The notes: a model not told the origin generated them from the letters alone. DNA of 64,000 bases from Gracilibacillus dipsosauri (GCF_003176895.1 NZ_QGTD01000005.1:186001-250000); one strand, 5' to 3'. Shown: positions 53,786-63,218, counted from the stretch's first letter. A program made the numbers and translations.

Positions 53786-55111
53786 TTATTTACTTGCAAA
53801 CTCTGTTAATAAGTATTGATTTATAGTTGCTTTGATCACTTCTAAGCGACCAGATTTATTTTTAATTTCCTTAAGGTTTAATGCATGTTCCTCTAGGGAT
53901 TTGAAGTCAGCTTTTCCTTCAACAATATCTTTACCGATTCCTTCTTTATAGCTAGCATAACGGTCATCAATAATATTCTCAAAGACTTTATCTTCTACAA
54001 GCTTGTTTGCCACTTTATAACCAACAGCAAAATGATCCATACCAGCAATGTGTGCATGGAATAGGTCCTCTTGCTCGAAAGAACCTCGACGTGCTTTGGC
54101 ATCAAAATTTAAGCCACCTGAGCCTAAACCACCATTTTTAATAATTTCATACATAGCTAGTGTAGTAGAATAAATGTCTGCAGGGAACTCATCCGTGTCC
54201 CAACCTAATAGCGGATCCCCTTGGTTAGCATCTACAGATCCTAGTATTCCATTCACTCGTGCGTAGCGAAGCTCATGCTCAAATGTATGCCCTGCTAAAG
54301 TGGCATGATTTGCTTCAATGTTTAGTTTAAAGTGGTTTTCTAAGCCATAGTTTAATAGAAATGCATGGGTTGATTGTGAATCGAAATCATATTGATGTGT
54401 TGTTGGTTCCTTTGGCTTTGGCTCAATAAGGAATTGTGCATCAAATCCAATTTCTTTGGCATAATCCACTGCCATTTGGAAAAAGCGTGCTAGGTTATCT
54501 TGCTCTAATTTGAGATCAGTATTAAGTAGTGTCTCATAACCTTCACGACCACCCCAAAATACATAGTTTTCTCCACCAAGTTCTTTCCCAATTTCTAATT
54601 GTTTTTTCACTTTAGCAGCAGCATATGCAAACACATCTGCATTATTAGAAGATGCGGCACCATGTACAAAGCGTGGGTTGGTAAAATTATTAGCAGTATT
54701 CCATAAAAGCTTTACATCACTGTCTTTCATATGATCCTTTATTAAAGCTACAATTGTATCGAGATTTTGGTACGTCTCTCGTAAACTATTCCCTTCAGGA
54801 GCAATATCGACATCGTGGAAACAGAAATATTTCACACCGAGTTTTTCAAAAAATTCAAAGGCTGCTTCCACTCTTGCTTTTGCACGATCCATTCCATCAT
54901 ATTTGTCCCAGTTACGGATTGCTGATCCTGCACCAAATGGATCTGATAAATCAGCAGTAAACGTATGCCAATAAGCTACACCAAAGCGTAGAAATTCTTC
55001 CATTGATTGACCATTTAATTCCTCTTTTGGATTATAAAATTTAAATGCTAAAGGATTCTTAGAATTCGGTCCTTCATATTGGATCTTGTTAACGTTTTCA
55101 AACCATACCAT
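53786..55111 (-). CDS. xylA: Xylose isomerase
   Basis: 441 residues, class II length. Active-site His in [13 protein letters not shown] near residue 103, [10 protein letters not shown] near 190, metal ligands in [18 protein letters not shown] near 232 and [17 protein letters not shown] near 270. Interconverts D-xylose and D-xylulose; some members also act on glucose. ATG start with GGAGGT. Promoter and operator at 55157-55200, divergent from xylR. Confidence 0.97.
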   Translation of the reverse strand: MVWFENVNKIQYEGPNSKNPLAFKFYNPKEELNGQSMEEFLRFGVAYWHTFTADLSDPFGAGSAIRNWDKYDGMDRAKARVEAAFEFFEKLGVKYFCFHDVDIAPEGNSLRETYQNLDTIVALIKDHMKDSDVKLLWNTANNFTNPRFVHGAASSNNADVFAYAAAKVKKQLEIGKELGGENYVFWGGREGYETLLNTDLKLEQDNLARFFQMAVDYAKEIGFDAQFLIEPKPKEPTTHQYDFDSQSTHAFLLNYGLENHFKLNIEANHATLAGHTFEHELRYARVNGILGSVDANQGDPLLGWDTDEFPADIYSTTLAMYEIIKNGGLGSGGLNFDAKARRGSFEQEDLFHAHIAGMDHFAVGYKVANKLVEDKVFENIIDDRYASYKEGIGKDIVEGKADFKSLEEHALNLKEIKNKSGRLEVIKATINQYLLTEFASK

Positions 55112-55156
55112 TTATTCTACCTCCAAATACTTATTAAGATTGATTGTTTCGATCAC

Positions 55157-55185
55157 ATTATATCAATATCCACTAAGTTTGTCTA
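55157..55185 (-). promoter_or_regulatory. SigmaA promoter of xylAB
   Basis: Reads TAGACA (55185-55180), 17-bp spacer, TATAAT (55162-55157) on the minus strand. The -35 region lies inside the candidate XylR operator. Confidence 0.75.
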
Positions 55186-55200
55186 GCGAATAAACAAAGA
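55174..55200. promoter_or_regulatory. Candidate XylR operator (xylO)
   Basis: Imperfect inverted arms AGTTTGT and AAACAAA separated by about 10 bp, similar to the Bacillus xyl operator arms (AGTTTGTT / AACAAACT). Located between divergent xylA and xylR and overlapping the -35 of xylA. Arm matches are 5 of 7. Confidence 0.6.
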
Positions 55201-55261
55201 TTATAGAATTATTTTTTCTAGTATGCTAAAATAGTGTTAAACGTAATCGCTAAGAGAGTGA

Positions 55262-56446
55262 GTGAATGTATTGAGTCAAACGTGGAATCAACATGTAGTC
55301 AAAAAAGAGAATAAATCATTAGTTCTTGAAACAATTAAAGAAAAGGCACCTATCTCTAGGGCTTCGATTGCACAAATAACTGGCCTTAATAAAGGAACCG
55401 TCTCCTCTCTCGTCGGGGAGTTAATAGACGAGAAGTTAATAAATGAATCTGGTACTGGTGAGTCTAGTGGTGGAAGAAGACCTGTTATGCTTTTATTAAA
55501 TGAAACAGCTGGTTTTACCATCGCGGTAGATTTAGGGGTCAAGAGTATGCTTGGGGTACTAACTGACCTACGGGGGCATATTGTAGCAGAGAAGCGTGTC
55601 AAGTTCTCCGATAATAAATATGAGGAAGTACTTCCATTATTATATGAATTAATTGATCATCTTAACAATGCCGCCCCACCATCAGAATATGGAGTTGTCG
55701 GGATTGGAGTTGGCGTTCCAGGTGTTGTGACAAATGAAGGAGAAATATTACTTGCTCCTAATTTAGGGTGGAAGAAGGTTCCTTTACAACAATTATTACA
55801 TAATAAATATCAAATACCCATTACCGTAGAAAACGAAGCTAATGCTGGTGCTTATGGTGAAAAAGTTTATGGAATTGGTCAAAAATCTCAAGAAATTGTT
55901 TATACCAGTATTAGTATTGGGATTGGAGTCGGCCTCATATTAGACGGTAAACTTTATAAAGGGCTGCGAGGCTTTTCCGGTGAGTTAGGTCATATGACAA
56001 TCAAAATGGACGAAGATCCATGTAGATGTGGAAATAAAGGCTGCTGGGAATTATATGCCTCTGAACAAGCACTATTAGATCAGGCAGAAGCATTAGGATA
56101 TAAGAATGTAACTCTCGATCAATTAATGGAAGCTGCCCATAATGGCGAAGAAAAGGCTTTACAGTTATTTGAAGATTTGGGCGACTATTTAGGTGTTGGT
56201 ATTACTAATATCATACATATCTTTAACCCAGAACAGGTGGTGATTGGAAACACCGTTAGTATAGCAGAACGCTATATTCTTCCAGCAATAGAAAAAAGAA
56301 TCGAAAGAAATGCGATCGGTTTTAATAAGAATGATGTACAAATCAATGTAGCTAAATTAAAAAAACACTCTACTGTACTTGGAATGGTAGCATTTATCGT
56401 GGAAGAATTCTTCCATACAAATGTTCATGAGTTAATCAGTGAGTAA
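55262..56446 (+). CDS. xylR: Xylose repressor, ROK family
   Basis: 394 residues. N-terminal winged helix (ISRASIAQITGLNKGTVSSLV near 32-52), ROK domain with zinc motif CRCGNKGCWE and sugar-binding NEANAGAYGE. Represses xylAB in the absence of xylose. Divergent from xylA, sharing a 150-bp control region. The start is GTG at 55262; a TTG at 55271 is an alternative. A partial match to the GntR-type operator, CTAGTATGCTA, lies at 55219-55229 in its promoter area. Confidence 0.95.
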   Translation: MNVLSQTWNQHVVKKENKSLVLETIKEKAPISRASIAQITGLNKGTVSSLVGELIDEKLINESGTGESSGGRRPVMLLLNETAGFTIAVDLGVKSMLGVLTDLRGHIVAEKRVKFSDNKYEEVLPLLYELIDHLNNAAPPSEYGVVGIGVGVPGVVTNEGEILLAPNLGWKKVPLQQLLHNKYQIPITVENEANAGAYGEKVYGIGQKSQEIVYTSISIGIGVGLILDGKLYKGLRGFSGELGHMTIKMDEDPCRCGNKGCWELYASEQALLDQAEALGYKNVTLDQLMEAAHNGEEKALQLFEDLGDYLGVGITNIIHIFNPEQVVIGNTVSIAERYILPAIEKRIERNAIGFNKNDVQINVAKLKKHSTVLGMVAFIVEEFFHTNVHELISE

Positions 56447-56570
56447 GAAATGGGAGTCGGCTTACCCTACACTTAACTGTTTGGATAAGTTCGTCTCCTT
56501 TTGCGTTTATTTTTCGTTACGGTAAAACACCTGTTAGGCTCTTTTTGCATATGTTACATGGGGTGATAAC

Positions 56571-57452
56571 ATGGAATTAGAATACAAGCAGTATCTTGAA
56601 AGCTTGATAGCATGGGGAAATGATGTAAAGCAGGCCTTAGAGCAAACAAGTATATCAGAAGAAGATCGAACTAAATGGATGGAGCAACTGGACAACTGGC
56701 AAAGTAAAATTTATGAACAATTACAATCAGAAAAAGTAGAGCATGATAGGGAGATCACAGCATTAAGAGAGGAAGGACAACAAATTTTACTTGGAATTGA
56801 GCAACGAGATGCCTATCGCTATACACAAAATAGTGTTCCTTATGGGCAGCATCAATTACCTCCTCTACCCTATGCATATAACGCCTTAGAGCCTTACATT
56901 AGTGAAAGGATCATGCGATTGCATCATACGAAGCATCACCAAGCATATGTTGATGGCTTAAACAAAGCAGAAAAAGCATTATATACTGGCAAAAAAGGAG
57001 AGAAACCATTAAAGCATTGGTTAAGGGAGCAAGCATTTCATGGCTCAGGACATTTCTTGCATACCATTTTTTGGTTTAACATGACACCTAATTCAACGAA
57101 AAGACCATCAGGGGAAATATTAAACCAAATAGAAAAAGACTTTGGATCATGGCAAGCATTTAAAAAGCTTTTTACCGAAACAGCAAACTCAGTCGAAGGA
57201 GATGGCTGGGCTGTTTTACTATGGGAGCCAAGAAGTGGAAGACTTGCTGTCCAATCCTTTGAAAAACATCAATGGTTCCAGTTACCAGACACGATCCCAT
57301 TATTAGTACTTGATGTTTGGGAGCATGCTTACTATTTACAGTATGAAACAGATAAAGCAGGCTATATTGACAATTGGTGGAATGTCGTTAACTGGGATAA
57401 TGTGAACGATCGTTTTCAAGAAGCTAGGAAGATAAAATGGGAGCTATTTTAA
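56571..57452 (+). CDS. sodF: Iron/manganese superoxide dismutase with N-terminal extension (SodF-like)
   Basis: 293 residues: a charged, partly helical extension of about 85 residues precedes the SOD domain. Metal ligands are seen in RLHHTKHHQAYVDGL, FHGSGHFLHTIFWFNM and LLVLDVWEHAYYLQY. Length and extension match Bacillus SodF rather than the ~200-residue SodA. Disproportionates superoxide in the cytoplasm. ATG start with GGGGTGAT. No clear operon with xylR 124 bp upstream. Metal choice (Fe or Mn) is not decidable by eye. Its presence in the middle of a xylan locus is probably chance gene order. Confidence 0.9.
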   Translation: MELEYKQYLESLIAWGNDVKQALEQTSISEEDRTKWMEQLDNWQSKIYEQLQSEKVEHDREITALREEGQQILLGIEQRDAYRYTQNSVPYGQHQLPPLPYAYNALEPYISERIMRLHHTKHHQAYVDGLNKAEKALYTGKKGEKPLKHWLREQAFHGSGHFLHTIFWFNMTPNSTKRPSGEILNQIEKDFGSWQAFKKLFTETANSVEGDGWAVLLWEPRSGRLAVQSFEKHQWFQLPDTIPLLVLDVWEHAYYLQYETDKAGYIDNWWNVVNWDNVNDRFQEARKIKWELF

Positions 57453-57501
57453 GACCAGCTCACCTAATGGAGCTGGAATAAAAGTAGTTTTATCGATGCA
57501 T

Positions 57502-57544
57502 AACCAGAACCTTATCAGTATCATTTAGATAAGGTTCTGGTTAA
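57502..57544. terminator. Bidirectional terminator between SOD and uxuB genes
   Basis: Perfect 16-bp arms TAACCAGAACCTTATC / GATAAGGTTCTGGTTA with an 11-nt loop, between convergent genes. Confidence 0.75.
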
Positions 57545-57581
57545 TGTTTTATCATATTGCGTATCCAAATGCCTCTAATTA

Positions 57582-58427
57582 TTACACACCACTATATGCC
57601 ATAAAGCCACCATCAACTGGAATGCAAGTGCCTGTTACAAAGCCACTTGCTTCATCATCGACTAACCATAATAATGTACCTAATAAGTCTTCAGGAGCAC
57701 CTAATCGTTTCATTGGCGTATGATCCACAATCTTCTCCATCCGCGGTGTAGGAGAGCCATCTTCATTTGTTAACAATGGTCGATTTTGATCTGTTAAGAA
57801 AAAGCCTGGTGCTATAGCATTAACACGTACATTTGCTTCAGCCATATGTACGGCTAACCATTGTGTAAAATTATTGATCGCTGCCTTTGCTGCACTGTAA
57901 GCAGGTACTTTTGTCATTGGACTTGGAGCACTCATCGAGGAAATATTAATAACAGTAGTTTTTCTGTTAACCATTCGTTTCGCAAAGATTTGCGTAGGGA
58001 TAAGTGAGCCAATAAAATTCAGATTAAATACAGAGGAGAATCCTTCTGTTGTCATATCAAAAAATGTTCGGATTGTTTCATCATCTAAATCTACTGCTTT
58101 AAAATTCTCCTTTTCGGTTGTTCCATTCGGATGATTACCGCCCGCTCCATTTATTAAAACATCACAAGCCCCATATGTCTGAAAAATCTTTTCTTCGCAA
58201 GCGACAACCGCATCTCTATCTAGTACATCACAAGCAACCGCAAGTGCTTCGCCACCTGCCTGTCTTATCTCAGCTGCAACTTTCTCTGCTTTCTCAGCCG
58301 TACGATTTAATATTGCCACCTTCATTCCTTGACGAGCGAGCTCTATAGCCATAGCACCACAAAGTACTCCCCCACCACCTGTTACTACTGCTACCTTACC
58401 TTTTAAATTGGAGTGAATTGGTAACAT
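57582..58427 (-). CDS. uxuB: SDR-type D-mannonate oxidoreductase (fructuronate reductase)
   Basis: About 281 residues, short-chain dehydrogenase. Cofactor motif TGGGGVLCG near residue 17, NGAGGNH near residue 95, catalytic Ser, Tyr and Lys in [20 protein letters not shown]. The variant TGGGGVLCG motif and the position after uxuA are those of the Bacillota mannonate oxidoreductases. Reduces D-fructuronate to D-mannonate with NAD(P)H. The ATG at 58427 follows GGAAAGG at nine bases and overlaps uxuA by 32 bp; upstream in-frame ATGs lack a site. Last gene of the operon. Confidence 0.9.
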   Translation of the reverse strand: MLPIHSNLKGKVAVVTGGGGVLCGAMAIELARQGMKVAILNRTAEKAEKVAAEIRQAGGEALAVACDVLDRDAVVACEEKIFQTYGACDVLINGAGGNHPNGTTEKENFKAVDLDDETIRTFFDMTTEGFSSVFNLNFIGSLIPTQIFAKRMVNRKTTVINISSMSAPSPMTKVPAYSAAKAAINNFTQWLAVHMAEANVRVNAIAPGFFLTDQNRPLLTNEDGSPTPRMEKIVDHTPMKRLGAPEDLLGTLLWLVDDEASGFVTGTCIPVDGGFMAYSGV

Positions 58428-59502
58428 CAACCTCATCCTTTCCTCGTATTTGCTGATATGCATCCCATAATCCCCACAAATACATAATACCTAATGCACG
58501 ATCATAGAGACCATATCCTGGGCGACAATCCTCATTCCATATATGTCTACCATGATCTGGTCGGACATATCCTGTATAACCAATTTCATGATAAGCCTGA
58601 ACGATTTGATCAATAGGTAAAGAGCCATCCATTGTTCGATGAGATGTTTCGATAAAATCCCCATTATCAAATAGCTGGACATTCCTTATATGAGCAAAAT
58701 GAATTCGGTCTCGTAAGTCGTAGATCATTGTTACGATATTATTTTCCTTTAAAACACCTAATGCTCCACTACACAACGTTATCCCATTATAAGGACTATC
58801 TACTAGCTGAGTAATCTCTTTCAATTGATGTTGAGTTGTTACAATCCTTGGTAAAGTAAAGATCTCCCAAGGTGGATCATCTGGATGAATGGCTAATTTA
58901 ATATCATATTCCTCGCAAACAGGAATTACTTTCTCTAAAAAATATTTTAAGTGATGCATTAAGTCCTGATTCGTTACATTTTGATATGCAGTAAATAGTC
59001 CCTTCAATGTTTCTAACCGTTCTGGCTCCCAGCCTGGCATCGTATAATCTGGATTAGCGGCAATTTTTTGGACAAGCTCAAGCGGATCCATATCGCGAAC
59101 CTTATCACTTTCATAAAACAATGCCGTTGATTGATCAGGTAATAATCCAAATAAATCGGTTCTTATCCAATCAAATACAGGCATAAAATTATAACAAATC
59201 ACCTTAACACCAACTGTAGCAAGGTGTTGAATAGTTTTTATATAATTTTCAATATAATAATCTCTGTCATCGCTACCAAGCTTAATAGATTCATGTATAT
59301 TGACACTTTCTACTACATCTATATGAAAGCCAAATTGATCCGCCTGACGTTTTATTGCTTGCACACGCTCCAAAGGCCATACCTCACCTGCTGGTAGATC
59401 ATGTAATGCCCATACTAGTCCTTCCACACCAGGTATTTGTTTAATTTGAGAGAGCTTTACACTATCATTTCCTTCACCAAACCAACGAAACACCATCCTC
59501 AT
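58396..59502 (-). CDS. uxuA: Mannonate dehydratase
   Basis: 368 residues, TIM-barrel dehydratase. N-terminal [13 protein letters not shown] and [15 protein letters not shown], then [10 protein letters not shown] near residue 200 and ALGV and HIRNV segments typical of UxuA. Removes water from D-mannonate to yield 2-keto-3-deoxy-D-gluconate. ATG start eight bases after GGGGGA. 18 bp after aguA in the same operon. Confidence 0.95.
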   Translation of the reverse strand: MRMVFRWFGEGNDSVKLSQIKQIPGVEGLVWALHDLPAGEVWPLERVQAIKRQADQFGFHIDVVESVNIHESIKLGSDDRDYYIENYIKTIQHLATVGVKVICYNFMPVFDWIRTDLFGLLPDQSTALFYESDKVRDMDPLELVQKIAANPDYTMPGWEPERLETLKGLFTAYQNVTNQDLMHHLKYFLEKVIPVCEEYDIKLAIHPDDPPWEIFTLPRIVTTQHQLKEITQLVDSPYNGITLCSGALGVLKENNIVTMIYDLRDRIHFAHIRNVQLFDNGDFIETSHRTMDGSLPIDQIVQAYHEIGYTGYVRPDHGRHIWNEDCRPGYGLYDRALGIMYLWGLWDAYQQIRGKDEVDVTNSLQFKR

Positions 59503-59520
59503 GTCTAAATCCCCCTATTA

Positions 59521-61560
59521 TTAGTAAATCGTTCGTTGATGCTGATCCTGGATTCCCGATTTACGGTAAAAGTAAGTGTTAATCTGATCACACCATTCAC
59601 GGGCATTATCCTCTTGTAAAGCTAGTCTTTCTCGTACATTTTCAAATCTCGCATCATCTATTTCACTTTCTAATGAGTTCCATTTCTTTCTTAACTCTTT
59701 CACTTGTTCTAGCCCTTTGAAATGAGTATCATATATATGCTGAATGACTGTTTTACCATTTTTTAACGTATACTTGTATGGTACGTGGTGAAAAAATAAA
59801 AGCAAATCATCAGGACATGTAGTAGGTGAATTATAAACCGATTTGTTTGGTTCTGCGTATTGCTCTGTATAACCGGTTCCCGTTTCCTTTGTTCGATCCA
59901 CACCAATCCCATCACGATCAGCAAAATGATAGGTTCCCCATCTAGAATACTCATAGCCATCAATATTAGGGCCATAATGAATGCCTGGAGTTACCATCCA
60001 GCCTACCCCGAGAGGCGCCGTATAATTTTCATAAATTTCCCACGATTCTAACAGCATCTCTAAAATCACGGATTCCAAGTTAGCGTTCTTTCCAAATGTT
60101 TGAATAATCCATTCTTTTGCTATTTCTTCAGAGCCTAAAGAGGGATTCCAAGTTAGCCTTCCATAACCATACAGATTTGCCTGAGCTAATGTGTGCCCTG
60201 TCCAATTCTGATCATTTCCAATATTAGAAACTGCAGCAATACCACTGTAGCGATATGGATGAATATTCCCAGCAACAATCTTCTCTATCGTTGTTCCTAC
60301 TCCTTTTATATGTGTATCAAATTCAAGAACTTCCTTCCATTGTGGAATTAAATAACATAGATCTTTTTGTTGGCCTGTATATTCTTGGGCAACTTGAAAT
60401 TCAATCATTTGATTCGTTTTTTCCATTGCCCCGATTAATGGAGAGACAGGTTCACGAACTTGAAAATCCATAGGTCCATTTTTGATTTGTAATATAACAT
60501 TCGGATGAAACCTTCCATCTAATGGTTTAAAATGATCATAAGCGGCTCGCGCTCGATCCGTATTACGATCGCGCCAATCCTGGACACAATTATATACGAA
60601 ACAACGCCAGATTACTTTTCCATCATAAGGTGCAAGTGCCTCTGCAAGCATGTTGGCACCATCGGCATGGTCCCTGTCATAAGTAAATGGCCCAGGTCGG
60701 TGCTCCGAATCTGCCTTTACGACAAATCCACCAAAAGTTGGAATATAGTCATAGATCTCCTTTACCTTATTGCTCCACCACTGCATTACTTCTGGCTGTA
60801 GCGGATCGGCTGTTTCTAAATGATCAATCGCTATAGGGCTGGCAAAATTAATACTTAAGAAAAGCTGGACCCCATAGGAATGGAATATATCCGAAATTTC
60901 CTTTATCTCTGGTAAATATTTTTCGGTGATAAAAAACGTTTCTTCTTCCCATACATTTACATTATTTATAGAAATGGCATTAATACCAATAGACGCCAAA
61001 AATCTAGCATAATCCTTCAATCGTGATTTATCTCGTACTATTTTACCAGCTTCATAGAAAATCGAATTCCCTGAATACCCTCTTTCAATACTTCCGTCTA
61101 AATTATCCCACTGGTTTAACATTCGAAGCTGATTTGTAGGTTGTTCAGAAATATTAAGTGTGTTTAATGTTCGCCTTAGCTGTATTAATCTAAGTAAATG
61201 GAATGTCCCATATAATACAGCTTGATCAGTTTTTCCAACGACATATAGCTGTTCTTCAAAAAAATAAAGGAGATAACCCTCATTGCTCATTGACTCTATC
61301 TCTTGCTTCTTTTTATTCTCCAATAACTCGTTTAATTGATTTATGTTACCGATTACAATTTTAGCCTTTTGATTTGTTGTAATCTTTGGTGAGATATGTA
61401 ACATATTTTTTATCGCAATATTTAATTCCTCTTTTATTACTTCCATAATGGAGGAAGATCCCATTAAGGCTACTTCCTCAAATAATTTTTGATATGCTTG
61501 AAGATCTGGACCATCGATAGAGTTATATTGGAGCCACATGTGATACATTTTTTCCTTCAT
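59521..61560 (-). CDS. aguA: Alpha-glucuronidase, GH67
   Basis: About 679 residues, full GH67 length, no signal peptide. N-terminal beta-domain, central barrel with [17 protein letters not shown] (general acid Glu), [21 protein letters not shown] (the Asp/Glu pair acting as base), GYGRLTWNP and a C-terminal helical domain. Cleaves alpha-1,2-linked (4-O-methyl)glucuronic acid from the non-reducing end of aldouronates. ATG at 61560 after GAGGTG. Second gene of the operon behind the GntR regulator. Confidence 0.96.
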   Translation of the reverse strand: MKEKMYHMWLQYNSIDGPDLQAYQKLFEEVALMGSSSIMEVIKEELNIAIKNMLHISPKITTNQKAKIVIGNINQLNELLENKKKQEIESMSNEGYLLYFFEEQLYVVGKTDQAVLYGTFHLLRLIQLRRTLNTLNISEQPTNQLRMLNQWDNLDGSIERGYSGNSIFYEAGKIVRDKSRLKDYARFLASIGINAISINNVNVWEEETFFITEKYLPEIKEISDIFHSYGVQLFLSINFASPIAIDHLETADPLQPEVMQWWSNKVKEIYDYIPTFGGFVVKADSEHRPGPFTYDRDHADGANMLAEALAPYDGKVIWRCFVYNCVQDWRDRNTDRARAAYDHFKPLDGRFHPNVILQIKNGPMDFQVREPVSPLIGAMEKTNQMIEFQVAQEYTGQQKDLCYLIPQWKEVLEFDTHIKGVGTTIEKIVAGNIHPYRYSGIAAVSNIGNDQNWTGHTLAQANLYGYGRLTWNPSLGSEEIAKEWIIQTFGKNANLESVILEMLLESWEIYENYTAPLGVGWMVTPGIHYGPNIDGYEYSRWGTYHFADRDGIGVDRTKETGTGYTEQYAEPNKSVYNSPTTCPDDLLLFFHHVPYKYTLKNGKTVIQHIYDTHFKGLEQVKELRKKWNSLESEIDDARFENVRERLALQEDNAREWCDQINTYFYRKSGIQDQHQRTIY

Positions 61561-61584
61561 CAATACGCACCTCTTCCTCTATAT

Positions 61585-62262
61585 TTAAGCAAAAAAACTT
61601 GGATTTTCTTTCTTTAAAGCATCTTTCTCAATATCAACTAATTGTAAATGAACAGCTGTTGCTTTTTCGGCTAAGTCAGGATTTTGATTGGAGACTGCTT
61701 CAAATATTTCTCGATGTTGGGAGACAATGATGTCCCATTCATGATTAACAGCAAGTCTCAATAATCGCAATCGATCAAATTGAATATTCATGCGCTTGAC
61801 CATTTCCCAGGTTCGATGCTTACCACACCCTTTGTAAAGCAAACGGTGAAATTCATCATCTAACTCAAACAGACGCTGAAACGAGCCTTTCTCTAATGAG
61901 AATTCCTGAAGGGTTAAGTTTGTTTCTAATTGTAGTAAGTCCTCCTTCTCTATTTTTAAAGCTGCTTCACGTACAATCGCTTTTTCAATATGCTCTCGAA
62001 CAAACCTTCCTTCTTCTACTAATTGAAGGTCAATTTTTGTCACAATTGTGCCTATTTGTGGAAATACACCTAGTAGTTCCTCTTGGTTCAACTGCAAAAA
62101 TGCTTCTCTAACTGGAGTTCGACTGACATTTAATTTATCTGATATTTCTTTTTCAGATAATTTCGTGCCCGGTGCAATCTCTCCATTCATGATTTGTTCT
62201 TTGATTACCTGGTACACATAATCACGTGAAGAGCCTCTCGTTCTTTGATTTTGGATTGGCAT
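61585..62262 (-). CDS. GntR-family regulator, FadR/UxuR subfamily
   Basis: 225 residues. Winged helix at about 10-75 (GTKLSEKEISDKLNVSRTPVREAFLQL), FCD effector domain from about 80 with metal/ligand residues in ELDDEFHRLLYKGCGKHR. It heads the operon with aguA-uxuA-uxuB and probably responds to a uronate intermediate (fructuronate or glucuronate) like UxuR. It likely binds the 14-bp palindrome overlapping its own transcription start (62279-62292) and the two copies at the importer promoter near 43338-43455. ATG with AGAGGTG. Confidence 0.9.
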   Translation of the reverse strand: MPIQNQRTRGSSRDYVYQVIKEQIMNGEIAPGTKLSEKEISDKLNVSRTPVREAFLQLNQEELLGVFPQIGTIVTKIDLQLVEEGRFVREHIEKAIVREAALKIEKEDLLQLETNLTLQEFSLEKGSFQRLFELDDEFHRLLYKGCGKHRTWEMVKRMNIQFDRLRLLRLAVNHEWDIIVSQHREIFEAVSNQNPDLAEKATAVHLQLVDIEKDALKKENPSFFA

Positions 62263-62278
62263 AACGACACCTCTTTAT

Positions 62279-62292
62279 ACTAGTATGGTAGT
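62279..62292. promoter_or_regulatory. GntR-type operator at the GntR-aguA-uxuA-uxuB promoter
   Basis: ACTAGTATGGTAGT overlaps the predicted transcription start of the operon, about 6 bp after the -10 box. Near-identical copies are at 43338-43351 and 43442-43455. Confidence 0.75.
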
Positions 62293-62297
62293 TATAT

Positions 62298-62326
62298 ATT
62301 ATACTTGTCTTTATAACTGAATTCAA
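62298..62326 (-). promoter_or_regulatory. SigmaA promoter of the GntR-aguA-uxuA-uxuB operon
   Basis: Reads TTGAAT (62326-62321), 17-bp spacer, TATAAT (62303-62298) on the minus strand. Strong consensus agreement; the operator covers +1. Confidence 0.8.
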
Positions 62327-62376
62327 CTATGTTGTTTATATTTTCCTTTAGAAATATAATTTTATGCTTAAGTTTA

Positions 62377-62841
62377 CTAATTATAATCCCATAGAATAAC
62401 CCAATTTTCCTTTTCCTCTGTTATATAGACAGGCTGTTGTATCTCTAAATAACCGTATTTACTTTCATATCCCAGAATAACAGTAAATTGATATACATTG
62501 GAAAGACTAGGAGATTGATCACTCATTTTCCATGTATCCAATTTTACCGGTTCTGTATACTCAAATTCAAAGGTATCCACACCAAAATGATTAATGAATA
62601 CATGAGCACGGTCTTGGATGTATTCACTTTTGTCCCATTTATTTTGCATCTCGGAATGAAATAATTCCCATGAGCTAGCAAACTGTCCATTCTGTTCATA
62701 CTCATAAAAGCTTTTTAACACATTTTCTGCTTTCCTTTCAGGTGAAAACCACGAACTTATCCATAAATATAGAAAAACAATGCATGCAATCGCGAATATA
62801 AGTGCAATAATGGCTTTTATGAGTAATCTGTTACGACGCAT
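62377..62841 (-). CDS. Small membrane-anchored protein of unknown function
   Basis: About 154 residues. One N-terminal membrane helix (residues ~7-28, LLIKAIIALIFAIACIVFLYLW), then an extracellular alpha+beta domain with an NTF2/DUF4878-like look (ENVLKSFYEYEQNGQFASSWELFH). I do not recognise it further. ATG at 62841 with AAGGAG eight bases upstream; the frame runs on to 62901 without a site. It lies between the GntR operon and the candidate small RNA and seems to be a single gene. Confidence 0.75.
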   Translation of the reverse strand: MRRNRLLIKAIIALIFAIACIVFLYLWISSWFSPERKAENVLKSFYEYEQNGQFASSWELFHSEMQNKWDKSEYIQDRAHVFINHFGVDTFEFEYTEPVKLDTWKMSDQSPSLSNVYQFTVILGYESKYGYLEIQQPVYITEEKENWVILWDYN

Positions 62842-62946
62842 GTAATCACTCCTTGATGATAAGAATGAACGCTTTGTATAACATATTCCTTTCACCCCCA
62901 TTTTATTATTTACATAAATTTCTTTAAAAATAATCCAAAAGACCTA

Positions 62947-62988
62947 TTGTAATCGCTTTCTAAATTTTATATACTGGAAACGGTTACA
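62947..62988 (+). promoter_or_regulatory. Plus-strand promoter with two cre-like sites
   Basis: TTGTAA (62947-62952), 17-bp spacer, TATACT (62970-62975) make a good sigmaA promoter. Two cre-like sequences, TGTAATCGCTTTCT (62948-62961) and TGGAAACGGTTACA (62975-62988), each match the cre consensus at 13 of 14 positions; one overlaps -35 and the other +1. Strong CcpA repression of a plus-strand transcript is predicted. Confidence 0.6.
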
Positions 62989-63120
62989 ATAATAGTTGTT
63001 GTGTACATATACTGTTTATCCAATCACTTTTGTGTTGGATAACTACATGTACAGTATTTTGATTCAAAATAGATTGTCCCCCTTTGCACCCTTGCTGGTT
63101 TAGTAAGGGTGTCTTTTTTT
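62982..63120 (+). ncRNA. Candidate CcpA-controlled small RNA
   Basis: From the promoter at 62947-62975 to a terminator at 63087-63120 runs a ~139-nt stretch with no convincing gene. It contains a long stem-loop (alternative outer arms TGTACAT / ATGTACA or ATACTGT / ACAGTAT, inner arms TTATCCAA / TTGGATAA, 63002-63057), a single-stranded C-rich stretch GTCCCCCTTTGCACCC that could pair with Shine-Dalgarno sites, then the terminator. This is the plan of regulatory RNAs such as RsaE/RoxS or RsaI. An 18-codon frame from 63047 has no ribosome site and ends inside the terminator loop. Confidence 0.45.
63087..63120 (+). terminator. Rho-independent terminator, plus strand
   Basis: Arms CACCCTT / AAGGGTG with an 11-nt loop followed by TCTTTTTTT. 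It has no annotated plus-strand gene upstream, which supports the small RNA. Confidence 0.8.
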
Positions 63121-63143
63121 GTGCAAAAAAAAACCTGCATGAA

Positions 63144-63198
63144 GGTACTGCACCCCTAAAATTAGATTTTTTCACTCTAACTTTAGGGGTGCAGTACC
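63144..63198. mobile_element. 55-bp palindrome resembling paired IS ends, flanked by GAA
   Basis: 23-bp arms with one mismatch (GGTACTGCACCCCTAAA.. and its complement) and a 9-bp centre. Both ends are flanked by the direct repeat GAA, as a 3-bp target duplication would be. The arm sequence resembles terminal inverted repeats of IS3-family (IS150-group) elements as I recall them, so this may be a minimal non-autonomous element. T-runs on both sides let it act as a bidirectional terminator for doxX. Confidence 0.5.
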
Positions 63199-63218
63199 GA
63201 ACAGAGTTTTTTTTTACT

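Noticed and set aside
56450-56520. Terminator after xylR
   Set aside because: Only partial, mismatched arms (GGAGTCGGCTTACC with GGATAAGTTCGTCTCC); not strong enough to list as a feature.
63047-63103. 18-codon small protein inside the candidate sRNA
   Set aside because: No Shine-Dalgarno sequence, and its stop codon lies in the terminator loop.
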